Shown one piece after another: positions 1 through 8,517 of a stretch of 64,000 bases of DNA. The translations under genes were made by a program, and so were the position numbers. The DNA is from Bacteroidales bacterium. GTDB lineage: Bacteria > Bacteroidota > Bacteroidia > Bacteroidales > JAADJA01. The stretch is from contig JAIOZL010000019.1 of the NCBI GenBank assembly GCA_021740645.1, forward strand, positions 18,333-82,332, given 5' to 3'. The notes below the pieces were generated by a model. That model did no database searches. It was given only the letters and a program-made list of their open reading frames with translations, and was not told the DNA's origin. The first letter of the stretch is position 1, and each line of letters begins with the position of its first letter.

Positions 1-916
1 GGTAAATCTTTTCTGGCTTCGACATACTACTCAATCCTAAACTATCCGTTTTAAGCTGGTAAATGATTTCTGCCTTTTCAAGATAATCAAGCAACAATAA
101 TAATGTGGGACGGGAAACCCCGATGCGTTCGCTTAATTTACTAACATTGGGTTTGAATGGGACCGAGGTAGCAATTGCAAAAAGCAGTCTTTTTATCTTG
201 AAAACCATCGAAAAATCAAGTTTATAAATGGAAGGCAAGTCATTTTCAATAACCAGGTTTAGTGTATTTATCAGTTTTTGGTGGTACTCTTTTTCCCCCT
301 CATTAAAATATGGGTAAGCCCCAAGCTTGATGTATTGGTTGAACTCAAATACCGGGTTAACCCGGCTTAATATTTCATGGTAAACATCGGGATTGTTTTT
401 CAGGATATCTTCAAGGTTTAATACTGGCAATTCAATTCCTGTTATTATTGCAAGATATTCGCGCAAGGATAATTCATTTAAATGGTATTCGACCGCCCTG
501 CGGCTCAAATCATATTTTGCTTTTTGAATTTCAAGTAAAGACGAGGATGTGAAAACAATCTGAAGCTGATTATACGTATCATAAATTAATTTTATCTCCC
601 GGGCCCAATCGGGGTATTTATGCACTTCATCCAAAAACAGGTACTTGCCGCCATTCAAAACAAATTCCTCAGCCAGGGAAAGCAAGGTGTTATCATAAAA
701 ATACAGGTCTTCCAAACTAATATAAAGTACCGTATTATCCGCAGGTAAATTAGTTGCAATGTATTGCAATATCAAGGTCGTTTTTCCACTACCCCTGGCA
801 CCTTTAATAGCGATCAACCTATTCTCCCAATTTATATTTTTCATCAGATAACGTACAAATTTCTGGTCTGCCCGATCAATAATTTGCCTTGAATGTAAAA
901 GTAAATCCTGTATCAT
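1..916 (-). CDS. AAA ATPase with C-terminal winged helix (DUF4143-type), 3' end off the window
   Basis: Read by hand on the minus strand from an ATG at 914-916; the frame stays open to the left edge, so the C-terminus is missing. The N-terminal part has a Walker A motif (GARGSGKTTL) near residue 40 and a Walker B-like segment (KYLFLDEVHKYPDW) near residue 85, followed by sensor-like TSSS. Further on, a helix-turn-helix-like stretch (SKLSERIGVSRPTLLLLLDY) is visible. This order fits the large bacterial/archaeal family of AAA ATPases with a DUF4143 C-terminal domain, whose function is poorly known; some members are linked to toxin-like or mobile loci. It has its own promoter with an inverted repeat over the -7 region. 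No partner gene is seen in the window. Family assignment is fairly sure, role unknown. Confidence 0.8.
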   Translation of the reverse strand, partial: MIQDLLLHSRQIIDRADQKFVRYLMKNINWENRLIAIKGARGSGKTTLILQYIATNLPADNTVLYISLEDLYFYDNTLLSLAEEFVLNGGKYLFLDEVHKYPDWAREIKLIYDTYNQLQIVFTSSSLLEIQKAKYDLSRRAVEYHLNELSLREYLAIITGIELPVLNLEDILKNNPDVYHEILSRVNPVFEFNQYIKLGAYPYFNEGEKEYHQKLINTLNLVIENDLPSIYKLDFSMVFKIKRLLFAIATSVPFKPNVSKLSERIGVSRPTLLLLLDYLEKAEIIYQLKTDSLGLSSMSKPEKIY

Positions 917-946
917 TGCTAAATAACTTTAACAGTAATTGCATAT

Positions 947-994
947 TTTGTTAATTTGCTTTAACAAATTTACATCTTTTTTGTTAATGACCAA
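947..994 (-). promoter_or_regulatory. Promoter and operator-like inverted repeat of the AAA ATPase gene
   Basis: On the minus strand TAAATTTG (965-972) matches the Bacteroidota -7 consensus TAnnTTTG, with TTGG (991-994) 18 bases upstream as the -33 element. An inverted repeat TTTGTTAA/TTAACAAA (947-954 and 961-968) overlaps the -7 box and expected start site, and a third TTTGTTAA lies at 980-987. This layout would suit repression, possibly autoregulation; that is inference. Confidence 0.5.
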
Positions 995-1081
995 AAACAT
1001 TTTTTAGTTTTTTTAAATCCAATACCAAAGAGAAAGGCTGGTTTGAAGTGATTGGGGATAAAGATTGATTCATCTTATTTT

Positions 1082-1113
1082 AAAAAAAGGGACCCTTAGG
1101 GGTTCCTTTTTTT
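1082..1113. terminator. Bidirectional intrinsic terminator-like hairpin
   Basis: The arms GGGACCC and GGGTTCC (one G-T pair) are flanked by A7 on the left and T7 on the right, so the hairpin could act in either direction. It sits in the gap between the divergent ATPase and response-regulator genes, so the transcript it ends is not obvious; it may insulate the two. Confidence 0.5.
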
Positions 1114-1229
1114 GTTTTCATCGGATATTAGTAAAGAAGAAACCCAAAAGAATCGATACATTTTATTTATGTATTGAATAAATCTAATATCTAAAACTAA
1201 GTTTTTATGAAAGCGTGTAATCCCATATT

Positions 1230-1273
<44 letters not shown>

Positions 1274-1323
1274 ACAAACCAGGTTTTAATTCAATTGCAA
1301 TTAATCAATTAAAACCTGAAAAA

Positions 1324-1944
1324 ATGAAGGAAAAGATAAACCTAATGATTGCCGACAACCACCCATTGATGGTAGATGGGATAATTGCAGCATTAAAAGA
1401 TGAAACCAATATCAATATTGTGGGTTCAGCAATTAACGGGCAACAGCTATTAAATGAAATTCCCACATTAAATCCCGAAATTGTTCTGTTGGATATTAAG
1501 ATGCCCATATTGGACGGGCTTGAAACGGCGAAACAGTTAAAAACCTTATACCCACATATTAAGTGCATTATTATTTCCAGCTTTAACAACAGTGGATTTG
1601 TAAGGAAAGCAATTCAATGTGGATGCGCGGGCTATTTGCTTAAAGACTGCGAAAAACCGGAATTGGTAAAGGCCATTAAAACAGTTTATGACGGGGGTTT
1701 GTATTTTAACCCTAAAAACGGCAGGGGATTGGTCCACGATATGGAACCGGCCACTTTATCGGGCAGGGAGCTGGAAATTTTAAAACTCATTGCAACCGAA
1801 AACTGCAGCCGCACCATTGCCCAAAAACTAAACATAACCCCCAACACGGTAAAAACCCACCGCGAACGTTTAATGATAAAAGCAGGGGTAAAAAACACAC
1901 CAGGCTTGGTTTACTGGGCCATGAAAAACAACCATATTGATTGA
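1324..1944 (+). CDS. Orphan response regulator, NarL/LuxR family
   Basis: A 206-residue receiver plus LuxR-type helix-turn-helix protein. In the receiver domain (about 4-120) I see the acidic pocket (Asp11), the phospho-acceptor Asp57 in LLDIKMP, and the conserved Lys107 in YLLKD. The DNA-binding domain spans about 140-200, with the typical GRELEILKLIA and TPNTVKTHRERLM segments. I chose the ATG at 1324 (MKEKINLMIA), where receiver homology begins; the frame also opens from an ATG at 1207, adding 39 residues that include an Arg-Glu repeat encoded by the AG microsatellite. No histidine kinase gene is next to it, so it is an orphan here. It is followed by two T9SS surface-protein genes, which could be targets, but nothing in the sequence proves this. 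Confidence 0.9.
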   Translation: MKEKINLMIADNHPLMVDGIIAALKDETNINIVGSAINGQQLLNEIPTLNPEIVLLDIKMPILDGLETAKQLKTLYPHIKCIIISSFNNSGFVRKAIQCGCAGYLLKDCEKPELVKAIKTVYDGGLYFNPKNGRGLVHDMEPATLSGRELEILKLIATENCSRTIAQKLNITPNTVKTHRERLMIKAGVKNTPGLVYWAMKNNHID

Positions 1945-1946
1945 GG

Positions 1947-2001
1947 TGTGGTGAAAAAGTACCACAAAATAAATATGGGCCTGTGGTGAAAAAGTACCAC
2001 A
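1947..2001. repeat. Two identical 20-bp palindromic repeats after the response regulator
   Basis: TGTGGTGAAAAAGTACCACA occurs at 1947-1966 and again at 1982-2001, 35 bases apart. Each copy is a hairpin with 6-bp arms TGTGGT/ACCACA. They start three bases after the regulator's stop codon. They could be paired binding sites for a dimeric regulator (the adjacent LuxR-type protein is a candidate) or RNA hairpins in its 3' UTR. Confidence 0.85.
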
Positions 2002-2023
2002 AGGAAATGAAAACCATGCACTA

Positions 2024-2049
2024 TTTTGCGGCAACATAAAGCCGCAAAA
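2024..2049. terminator. Terminator-like hairpin after the response regulator
   Basis: Perfect arms TTTTGCGGC (2024-2032) and GCCGCAAAA (2041-2049) with an 8-base loop. The stem is strong, but on the plus strand it is followed by an A-run rather than a T-run; a T-run follows it on the minus strand. It may be an attenuator or processing site rather than a plain terminator. Confidence 0.4.
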
Positions 2050-2152
2050 AAATGTGCTGCAAAATAAAATCAGTTTGTTTGAAACCGCCTTAAAAGGAAA
2101 AATAGTTTAACTTTACCTATACCTTTTACCTGTCAAAGAAATATATAATATT

Positions 2153-3412
2153 ATGAAATATAAATATTTGCTTTTTAGTTGGGTTTTCATTTTATCATTT
2201 TCAACAAATGCACAGGATTACTGGGAAGATGTTTTAACAGGAATTGATTCAACATTTGCCAGGAGCATGTATATCAGTTCAAATGGGGATATTTATCTTG
2301 GAATGAACGGTTTTAGTTACCCGGGCGGAATATACCGATCAAGTGACAATGCCGCTACGTGGCAATACCTCGGGTTAGGTGATTTTCCTGTTTATGCAGT
2401 GGAGGTTTGTCCGAATGGTGACATCATTGCCGGGGTTTATCATGGTATGTATAAATCAACAGATAATGGTGAAACCTGGTATGAGGTATATTTTGAGATA
2501 TTAAATGTATCAGTTATCAAATCATTGGCGAATGGTTATGTTTTTGCAGGCGGCGGAGGGAATTTGCATGGGATATTAAGGTCAACCGATTTTGGTGAAA
2601 CCTGGGACACTTGTCATGTTTTTACCAATTATGGGCAGGAAAACCTTATGGCACTTGCAGTTTCTGCTGAAGGGCATATTTGGGCAGGCACCCATAATTT
2701 TTTTGGAGTGGGCAGTATATGGTATACTACCGATATGGGCGATACATGGACCATGATGGACACACCCTGTATTTACAATGATGCTTTTGCGCTTGCATTT
2801 CACCCACAGGGCGACCTGTTTGTTGGTTTTTTTGGAGAGGGGTTATATAGGTATAATTTTAGCACCCTGGAGTGGACAGCGATGTATTATCCAGTTGTTT
2901 CACCTAATACAATATTATTTGTTGGCAATAATAAAATTTTTGCAGGATTAGACGATTACCCGAATTATTTCCCGGGAATTATATATTCAGATGATGGTGG
3001 ACAAAATTTTGAGATGCTAAATAGCGGGATAAATAATGGCAATGGAGTTACAATTTATAACCTTTTTCATCATCCGGACAATTTGGTATATACCCAAGGT
3101 TTGGGAGTTTACCGGAGTATACAACCTGTATTTACCGGAACAAAAGAGCAGTCATTGCCTCAAATTGTTCAATCTTTCAACTACCCTAACCCATTTAAAG
3201 ATAAAACATCCCTTACATGGGATAATTCAACAGATGATGAGTTTGTAAAAATTTCTCTTATTGATGAAATGGGAAAAATCCTTTTTCAAAAAAATGTAAA
3301 AAACTCAGGCAGGTATAGTATTGATCTCACTTCCATTGACAGGGGTGTATATTTTTATTCAATAAGTGAAAAAAGCCAAATTCACACAGGGAAAATGGTA
3401 TTGGTAAAGTAA
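2153..3412 (+). CDS. Secreted T9SS-sorted protein with BNR-like beta-propeller repeats
   Basis: A 419-residue protein starting with a clear signal peptide (hydrophobic to about residue 20, cleavage after NAQ). The body repeats the Asp-box/BNR-like pattern in which a short SxDxGxTW motif recurs (STDNGETW, STDFGETW, TTDMGDTW, SDDGGQNF). This is typical of sialidase/Vps10-type propeller blades, here without recognisable catalytic residues. The last ~80 residues (from NYPNPF) form a type A T9SS sorting domain ending in GKMVLVK. It is therefore expected to be exported, translocated by the T9SS, and released or anchored at the cell surface. Substrate and function are unknown. It lies 124 bases ahead of another T9SS gene on the same strand. 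Confidence 0.85.
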   Translation: MKYKYLLFSWVFILSFSTNAQDYWEDVLTGIDSTFARSMYISSNGDIYLGMNGFSYPGGIYRSSDNAATWQYLGLGDFPVYAVEVCPNGDIIAGVYHGMYKSTDNGETWYEVYFEILNVSVIKSLANGYVFAGGGGNLHGILRSTDFGETWDTCHVFTNYGQENLMALAVSAEGHIWAGTHNFFGVGSIWYTTDMGDTWTMMDTPCIYNDAFALAFHPQGDLFVGFFGEGLYRYNFSTLEWTAMYYPVVSPNTILFVGNNKIFAGLDDYPNYFPGIIYSDDGGQNFEMLNSGINNGNGVTIYNLFHHPDNLVYTQGLGVYRSIQPVFTGTKEQSLPQIVQSFNYPNPFKDKTSLTWDNSTDDEFVKISLIDEMGKILFQKNVKNSGRYSIDLTSIDRGVYFYSISEKSQIHTGKMVLVK

Positions 3413-3535
3413 TTATTCTGCTGCTTAAAGTAGTCCAATTCTTTTTGTTATTCTTCCAGCTTCATAAAATAGGGGCATTCTATAAATTTCTTAACCAATT
3501 TCCATAACATTTAAAATACCTAAAATTTAACTATC

Positions 3536-6500
3536 ATGAAACAAATAAAATTAATATGTTTTAGTATTGCATTTTTAATAAACGTTATTTGCAGTCTATC
3601 AGTTTCAGGGCAATCAACCGGCCCGGACAATGAAACCGGGTATATTGATGATGATCCCGCATTTTGGGCAGGGATGGCGGATTTAGTGCTATCACCTGAA
3701 TCAGGAGCTTTGCTGTTACCCCTTGAGGTAGATAACTCGCAATTGATGTATTTTATACAGCGAATTAATCCGCAAACAGGAGAACCTCAAAGGGAACTCT
3801 ATATCCAAAATGGTAATGGGGCATGTGCTGCTGTATCAACAGTCCATTATAATTTAACCTATGAACTAAACAGGGCCAGGGAGGTGTCCGGTTTACTTGA
3901 TGAAAATAAATACCCTGCAAATTTTACATGGAATTTCCTGAACGGTGGTAATTATGCAGCAGGTTCCACTTTTAGTGACAACCTTGAGATACTTGAAAGG
4001 AATGGTTGCCCCAATGGAATTGAATGGGGTGTCTGGGACCCGGCGGAATATACCATGTGGATGCATGGTTATGATAAATATTTCTCGGCTTATAACAACA
4101 GGATTGAAGGTTATTCAAAGATTTCCCCAATGCATAACCCAGAAAAGCTTGAATTGATGAAGCACTGGCTTGCAGACCACAATGAAGGGGCAGAAACCGG
4201 GGGGTTAATCTCTTTTGCAACAGGTGGGGCATGTACAAGTACAGAGTTTCTTTTATCCCCAAGTAATCATGCCGGAGAAGAAGTTGTTGTTGATTGGGGT
4301 TCGGCCTGCAACCATGGGATGGCTATCGTTGGATATTGTCAGGATATTGTATGGGATTTTAATGGTGATGGACAATACACCAATACAATTGATCTGAATG
4401 CTGATAATATAATAGATGTTAGGGATTGGGAAATTGGGGCTTTTAATGTAGTTCATTTGGCAAGCAACTATAATGTTGCACAGGAAGGTTTTGTCTGGGT
4501 AATGTTTAAAACCATGGCAGAATGTACGAACCAGAATGCATATGTATTGCATGTAGAGCCGGATTACGGGCCGGAAATAGAAATAAAAGGTAAGCTGACC
4601 CATAACAAAAGAAACAATATCAAGGTAAGATTAGCCTATGGGGAAAATGCGAACAGTTTGCCACCTGTTAGTGGTTGGGAAAATACTTTGTTCAAAAACA
4701 GAGGGGGGGCAAATCCCATGCAGGGTATTGGTTATGATCCCTGGCTGGAGTTTTCCTTAAATTACGGGGAATATTTTAGTCAGGAAGAATTTGGTAAAAT
4801 ATTTCTAAGAATAAATAGCAACAGCTCAGAAGCAGGCACCCTTAACTCCTGGAAATTGGTTGACAGGAGATGGGGTGAAGTATTTGAAATTGATTTTCCA
4901 ATCACAAATATTAACCTGCCCGTAAATTCTGACCTGGTATTTGAAATCCCTTATGACCTAATCCATCACGAAAGCAACATAGAAGGCAACCTGACTTTCG
5001 ACAGTGACATGGTCTCGAGGTTTAACCCTACTGTAAGCAATGGTGCTACACTCACTGTCGATGATGGCGTAAATATAGATATGTATGAAAGCGAACTGGA
5101 GATTTCCCAGAACAGCTCTCTGGTAATTGATGACAATGCAGCCTTTATAGCTAAAAAAGGGATTTGTAAAATTACTGTTGATGGTTCCATTAGCATTGGC
5201 AGCGGTGTTAGTTTTATTGCCGAAGAAGGGGCTCAATTGCAACTTCGTCTTAATAATAGCAATGCCGCGGTAAATATAGCAGGAGCAACATTTGATGGGG
5301 CAGCCATTATTTCTTACATTGATGAACTTACCATTAGTAATACTGATTTTGATGAGGGAGGAATTCACGCATATAAGGGAGATCTTATAGTGAACACTTG
5401 TAGCTTCACCCAATCCTTTGCATATTTTTCAAATGCTGCCTACTCCAACAGTAAAGTTGTTATAGATAACTCTGATTTTATAAATTCAAATGGGTCCTTT
5501 GCTGTCAAAATAAATGACTATCCTGACTTTACAATTGAAAACAGCACTTTTGAAGAAGGGGTTTATGGTTTATACTTATACAATTCTGGTTATGGAAGAT
5601 ATGGTGGAGAAGTAAATAATTGCCAGATTACGAGCAATAGCCAAACGGCCATTCATATTTATAATTCTGACGTTGATATTTTACACAACACCATTTCAGG
5701 AAACTTGATGGGTGTAAAATGTTTTAACAATAGTAATGTTAAAATCCAGGGCAACAACCACGACCTTTCTCAAGAGATCAAGGATAATACATATTATGAA
5801 GTTTATGCTTCGGAAGGTGCTTTTCCATATTATTTTCATTACAATGGAATAATTGATGAAGATAATACTGAAGCAATGGTTTATTATAGCGGCCCGACTG
5901 GTGGGGAACTCAACCTGGATGTAACTAATAACTATTGGGGTAATAGTTTTTCTGCAAGTACTGACCTGTATCCCTCGTCAAGTTACACATGGCTCCCATT
6001 TTGGACACCCGCAGGTAGCAAATCTGGGGATGTTATCGAGTCATTATATAATATTGCCAAAAATAAGATTGAGGTCGAAGACTATACAGGGGCTAAGTTA
6101 GATTTTCAAAATATAGTTGAACAATATCCATTATCTCAATATGCTAAAGCTTCCCTACGGGAAATTTTTGCAATAGAAGAATTTGGGGCTAATAGTTTCA
6201 GCGAGTTACAAACATATTTTAATTCTGTTACTCAGGACTCTGATGTGCCTGAATTGATTAAAGTCGCAGAATACCTTTCAAATTTTTGTAATATCAAAAC
6301 CCATAACTGGGCCCCTGCTATTGATTGGTTTGAAAATATTATCGCAAATCCAATGAATATGGAGGATTCAATTTTTGCAGTAATTGACCTTGGATATACT
6401 TATTTGCAAATGGAAAATGCCGGTCAAAAATCAACATACATTGGCTCAATGCCAAACCACGTTCCTGAGTCAATCGAAACCTATAACTCAGATAGGGATT

Positions 6501-6832
6501 ATCTACTCAGTCTTCTACCTGGTGAATTAATGAGTGAGGAAATGCAGCAAAACCTGTTACAATTAAAGGATGGTGAGCTATTATATAATGTGCCTAACCC
6601 TTTTAACGGTAACACACAGTTTTGGTATAAAACGGAAAGCACCTGCAAAATCCGGATATCGATATTTGATTATATGGGAAGGCAAATATCTACCTTGGAT
6701 ATAGGAGAGAAAGAAAAGGGGAGCCATGCTGTCCAGTTTAATGCGGAAGGACTTGCACCAGGTATTTACTTTTACAAATTGGAAATAAGTGGTCAAATGG
6801 CAGATAGCAAAAAGATGACAATAATTAAATAA
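3536..6832 (+). CDS. Large T9SS surface protein: C1 (papain)-like domain, beta-helix, helical repeats
   Basis: 1098 residues with a signal peptide (cleavage near SGQ, residue 26). Residues ~90-330 resemble a papain-like C1 peptidase: GACAAVSTVHYNL (Cys97) matches the catalytic Cys region and NHGMAIVGY (His260) the His region. Between His and the expected Asn there is a calcium-loop-like insert (DFNGDGQ...DLNADNIIDVRD). Where active enzymes have a Asn-Ser-Trp-Gly motif this protein reads VVHLAS, so Asn and Trp are absent and activity is doubtful. Residues ~480-830 are Asn/Ser-rich short repeats typical of a right-handed parallel beta-helix. About 850-1000 looks like TPR-type helices. The end (VPNPFNG to MTIIK) is a type A T9SS sorting domain. 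Domain calls are by pattern only; the C1 assignment is moderately sure. Confidence 0.8.
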   Translation: MKQIKLICFSIAFLINVICSLSVSGQSTGPDNETGYIDDDPAFWAGMADLVLSPESGALLLPLEVDNSQLMYFIQRINPQTGEPQRELYIQNGNGACAAVSTVHYNLTYELNRAREVSGLLDENKYPANFTWNFLNGGNYAAGSTFSDNLEILERNGCPNGIEWGVWDPAEYTMWMHGYDKYFSAYNNRIEGYSKISPMHNPEKLELMKHWLADHNEGAETGGLISFATGGACTSTEFLLSPSNHAGEEVVVDWGSACNHGMAIVGYCQDIVWDFNGDGQYTNTIDLNADNIIDVRDWEIGAFNVVHLASNYNVAQEGFVWVMFKTMAECTNQNAYVLHVEPDYGPEIEIKGKLTHNKRNNIKVRLAYGENANSLPPVSGWENTLFKNRGGANPMQGIGYDPWLEFSLNYGEYFSQEEFGKIFLRINSNSSEAGTLNSWKLVDRRWGEVFEIDFPITNINLPVNSDLVFEIPYDLIHHESNIEGNLTFDSDMVSRFNPTVSNGATLTVDDGVNIDMYESELEISQNSSLVIDDNAAFIAKKGICKITVDGSISIGSGVSFIAEEGAQLQLRLNNSNAAVNIAGATFDGAAIISYIDELTISNTDFDEGGIHAYKGDLIVNTCSFTQSFAYFSNAAYSNSKVVIDNSDFINSNGSFAVKINDYPDFTIENSTFEEGVYGLYLYNSGYGRYGGEVNNCQITSNSQTAIHIYNSDVDILHNTISGNLMGVKCFNNSNVKIQGNNHDLSQEIKDNTYYEVYASEGAFPYYFHYNGIIDEDNTEAMVYYSGPTGGELNLDVTNNYWGNSFSASTDLYPSSSYTWLPFWTPAGSKSGDVIESLYNIAKNKIEVEDYTGAKLDFQNIVEQYPLSQYAKASLREIFAIEEFGANSFSELQTYFNSVTQDSDVPELIKVAEYLSNFCNIKTHNWAPAIDWFENIIANPMNMEDSIFAVIDLGYTYLQMENAGQKSTYIGSMPNHVPESIETYNSDRDYLLSLLPGELMSEEMQQNLLQLKDGELLYNVPNPFNGNTQFWYKTESTCKIRISIFDYMGRQISTLDIGEKEKGSHAVQFNAEGLAPGIYFYKLEISGQMADSKKMTIIK

Positions 6833-6870
6833 CGATCTGGAATGAATTGAAAAATATTATTAATAACATG

Positions 6871-6906
6871 AAAAAATGGGAACCCGAATTGGGTTCCCTA
6901 TTTTTT
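6871..6906 (+). terminator. Intrinsic terminator after the C1-like T9SS gene
   Basis: Perfect arms GGGAACCC (6878-6885) and GGGTTCCC (6891-6898), preceded by A6 and followed by TA and T6. It lies 38 bases after the stop codon. Confidence 0.85.
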
Positions 6907-6922
6907 ACATAAAACATCTTAC

Positions 6923-7026
6923 ATAATTTATAATGCATGTTTTATATTGCATAAATTATGCAATGGAATTTCAGGTCGATTAGTTTCAAACTTCGTAATC
7001 TTACTTCTTATCTTTCTCTATATTTG
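6923..7026 (+). promoter_or_regulatory. Promoter and palindromic operator candidate of the ModE-like regulator
   Basis: TATATTTG (7019-7026) is a -7 element 14 bases before the ATG. About 55 bases upstream lies ATTGCATAAATTATGCAAT (6946-6964), a perfect palindrome with 9-bp arms. A related inverted half (CATAATTTATAATGCAT, 6922-6938) precedes it. Such paired AT-rich palindromes ahead of a small regulator gene suggest an operator, possibly for autoregulation; that is inference. Confidence 0.5.
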
Positions 7027-7040
7027 TAAAAACTCTATTT

Positions 7041-7418
7041 ATGTCGAAAAGTTCCGCATTAGATCAAATACAATTCAACCACAAAATCTGGCTATCCAGT
7101 AAAAATGGCAAGGGCATTATGGGCGATGGCAAATGGAAAATCCTGAAAGCCATCGAAGAACATGGCTCACTCAAAGCTGCCACCGAAGCACTTGGGATAA
7201 CCTACCGCCGGACCTGGGGCGATTTGAAAGAAATTGAAAATGACCTGGGTTTTCCTTTGTTGGATAAAAGCCGCGGTGGTAAGGACGGCGGACAAACCCA
7301 ACTCACCCCTCAGGGGAAAAAACTGGTGGAAGCTTTTAATGCCTTTCATCAAAAAGTAGACAAAGTGGTGGAAGAGGCTTTTGAAAAGTTTAGGGAAGAT
7401 CTGAATTTAGAACTGTAG
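7041..7418 (+). CDS. ModE N-terminal-domain-like winged-helix regulator
   Basis: A 125-residue protein that is almost entirely a LysR-type winged helix as found at the N-terminus of ModE. The segments GDGKWKILKAIEEHGSL, KAATEALGITYRRTWGDL and the wing RGGKDGGQTQLTPQGKKLVE match this family closely. The molybdate-binding (TOBE/MOP) C-terminal domain of full ModE is absent, and the protein ends in a charged helix, so molybdate sensing by this chain alone is unlikely. Its stop is two bases before the next gene, so the two are probably one transcript. Regulatory target unknown; the palindrome upstream is the natural candidate. Confidence 0.85.
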   Translation: MSKSSALDQIQFNHKIWLSSKNGKGIMGDGKWKILKAIEEHGSLKAATEALGITYRRTWGDLKEIENDLGFPLLDKSRGGKDGGQTQLTPQGKKLVEAFNAFHQKVDKVVEEAFEKFREDLNLEL

Positions 7419-7420
7419 CT

Positions 7421-8416
7421 ATGAAATTAAAGTGGTGGATTTTTATCCCATCTTCCATGATGGTATTTGTTACCCTAACTTTTTGGCTACATCATTTTTT
7501 ATCCTTTAACCAACCCGTTCACAGCAACAACTTCCTGATTGAATCCTGGATAAGCCCCTATGAGTTGGAGGAAGTTGCCTCAACCTTCGGGAACGATCCG
7601 CTTGCCCGGTATTATGTGGTGGGACCAAATTTTCAGGATGACAAAGACATGCATAGCCGTCGTTTCCATGAACTTAAAAGACGGCCCCTGCGCCTATACT
7701 CCAACGTATCAATCGTTTTCGACCTGAAGGAAATTCACCATAAAACGGACACAATAACCCTTAAAATTCAAGCAGGAGGCTCAACTGTAAGAGAGGTATC
7801 CGCGCACCTAGTCATTGCCATTGACGGAAAATTAGTAAGCTCATTTTTTACTAGAAATGAGCTCAATGAATATGAGTTCCAGGTTCCTGTTAACTCAAAA
7901 CCAGAATGGCTGACCTTATCATTCAGAAATGATCTTTTAACCAAAAATGAGGACAGGAACCTTAGGATCGAAGCCCTGGATTTAAATGGGTACGACGTGT
8001 TTAACTTTCCTTTCACGTACAGCAAAGAGGAATCCTTGCTTTTTACCGGCTTTACATCGCGGAGCGGACAAACTGCCAACTATCTTATAGATCTTGGAAT
8101 TGATGAAAGCCGCATTATTTGTGTGAATTTTGACAAACCTCACAATAATCAAACCCTGGCAGAAGCAGATGCATTTTTACAAAGTACGAATAGCCATCAG
8201 ATCTCTTCCATCAATATTATTTCGTCTGATATCCATTGTCGAAGGTCGTTTACCACCTACCATTATTTATTGGGAGAAAATGTAGATGTTGGGGTCATCT
8301 ATTGGAAACCTATAGATTTCAAAAGAGCCAACTGGTATAAAAATCCTAAGGAATACCTGAAAGTTTGGGAAGAATTAATTTCACACATGATAAATTACCT
8401 GCAAATCAGGTTCTGA
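7421..8416 (+). CDS. YdcF/SanA-like (DUF218) protein with carbohydrate-binding-like domain
   Basis: 331 residues. One N-terminal membrane segment (residues ~5-28) is followed by a beta-rich region (~35-205), with the look of a small xylan-type carbohydrate-binding module (SIVFDLKEI, ITLKIQAGGS, LVIAIDGK, RNLRIEALDLNG). The C-terminal ~120 residues resemble the ElyC/SanA/YdcF family: TANYLIDLGIDESRI, NNQTLAEADAF, INIISSDIHCRRS. That family is linked to envelope biogenesis in enterobacteria; its reaction is uncertain. The protein is probably anchored in the inner membrane with the domains outside. It is likely cotranscribed with the ModE-like regulator (2-base gap). The binding-module call is tentative. 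Confidence 0.7.
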   Translation: MKLKWWIFIPSSMMVFVTLTFWLHHFLSFNQPVHSNNFLIESWISPYELEEVASTFGNDPLARYYVVGPNFQDDKDMHSRRFHELKRRPLRLYSNVSIVFDLKEIHHKTDTITLKIQAGGSTVREVSAHLVIAIDGKLVSSFFTRNELNEYEFQVPVNSKPEWLTLSFRNDLLTKNEDRNLRIEALDLNGYDVFNFPFTYSKEESLLFTGFTSRSGQTANYLIDLGIDESRIICVNFDKPHNNQTLAEADAFLQSTNSHQISSINIISSDIHCRRSFTTYHYLLGENVDVGVIYWKPIDFKRANWYKNPKEYLKVWEELISHMINYLQIRF

Positions 8417-8517
8417 TTCATCTTTTAAATTATCCCTTGTACCTGATAAACATTCTGAATATTATCGTGTTTGGTATGTATAAATAAGAGTGTTAATTTT
8501 TTACTTTAAAATTCGAG

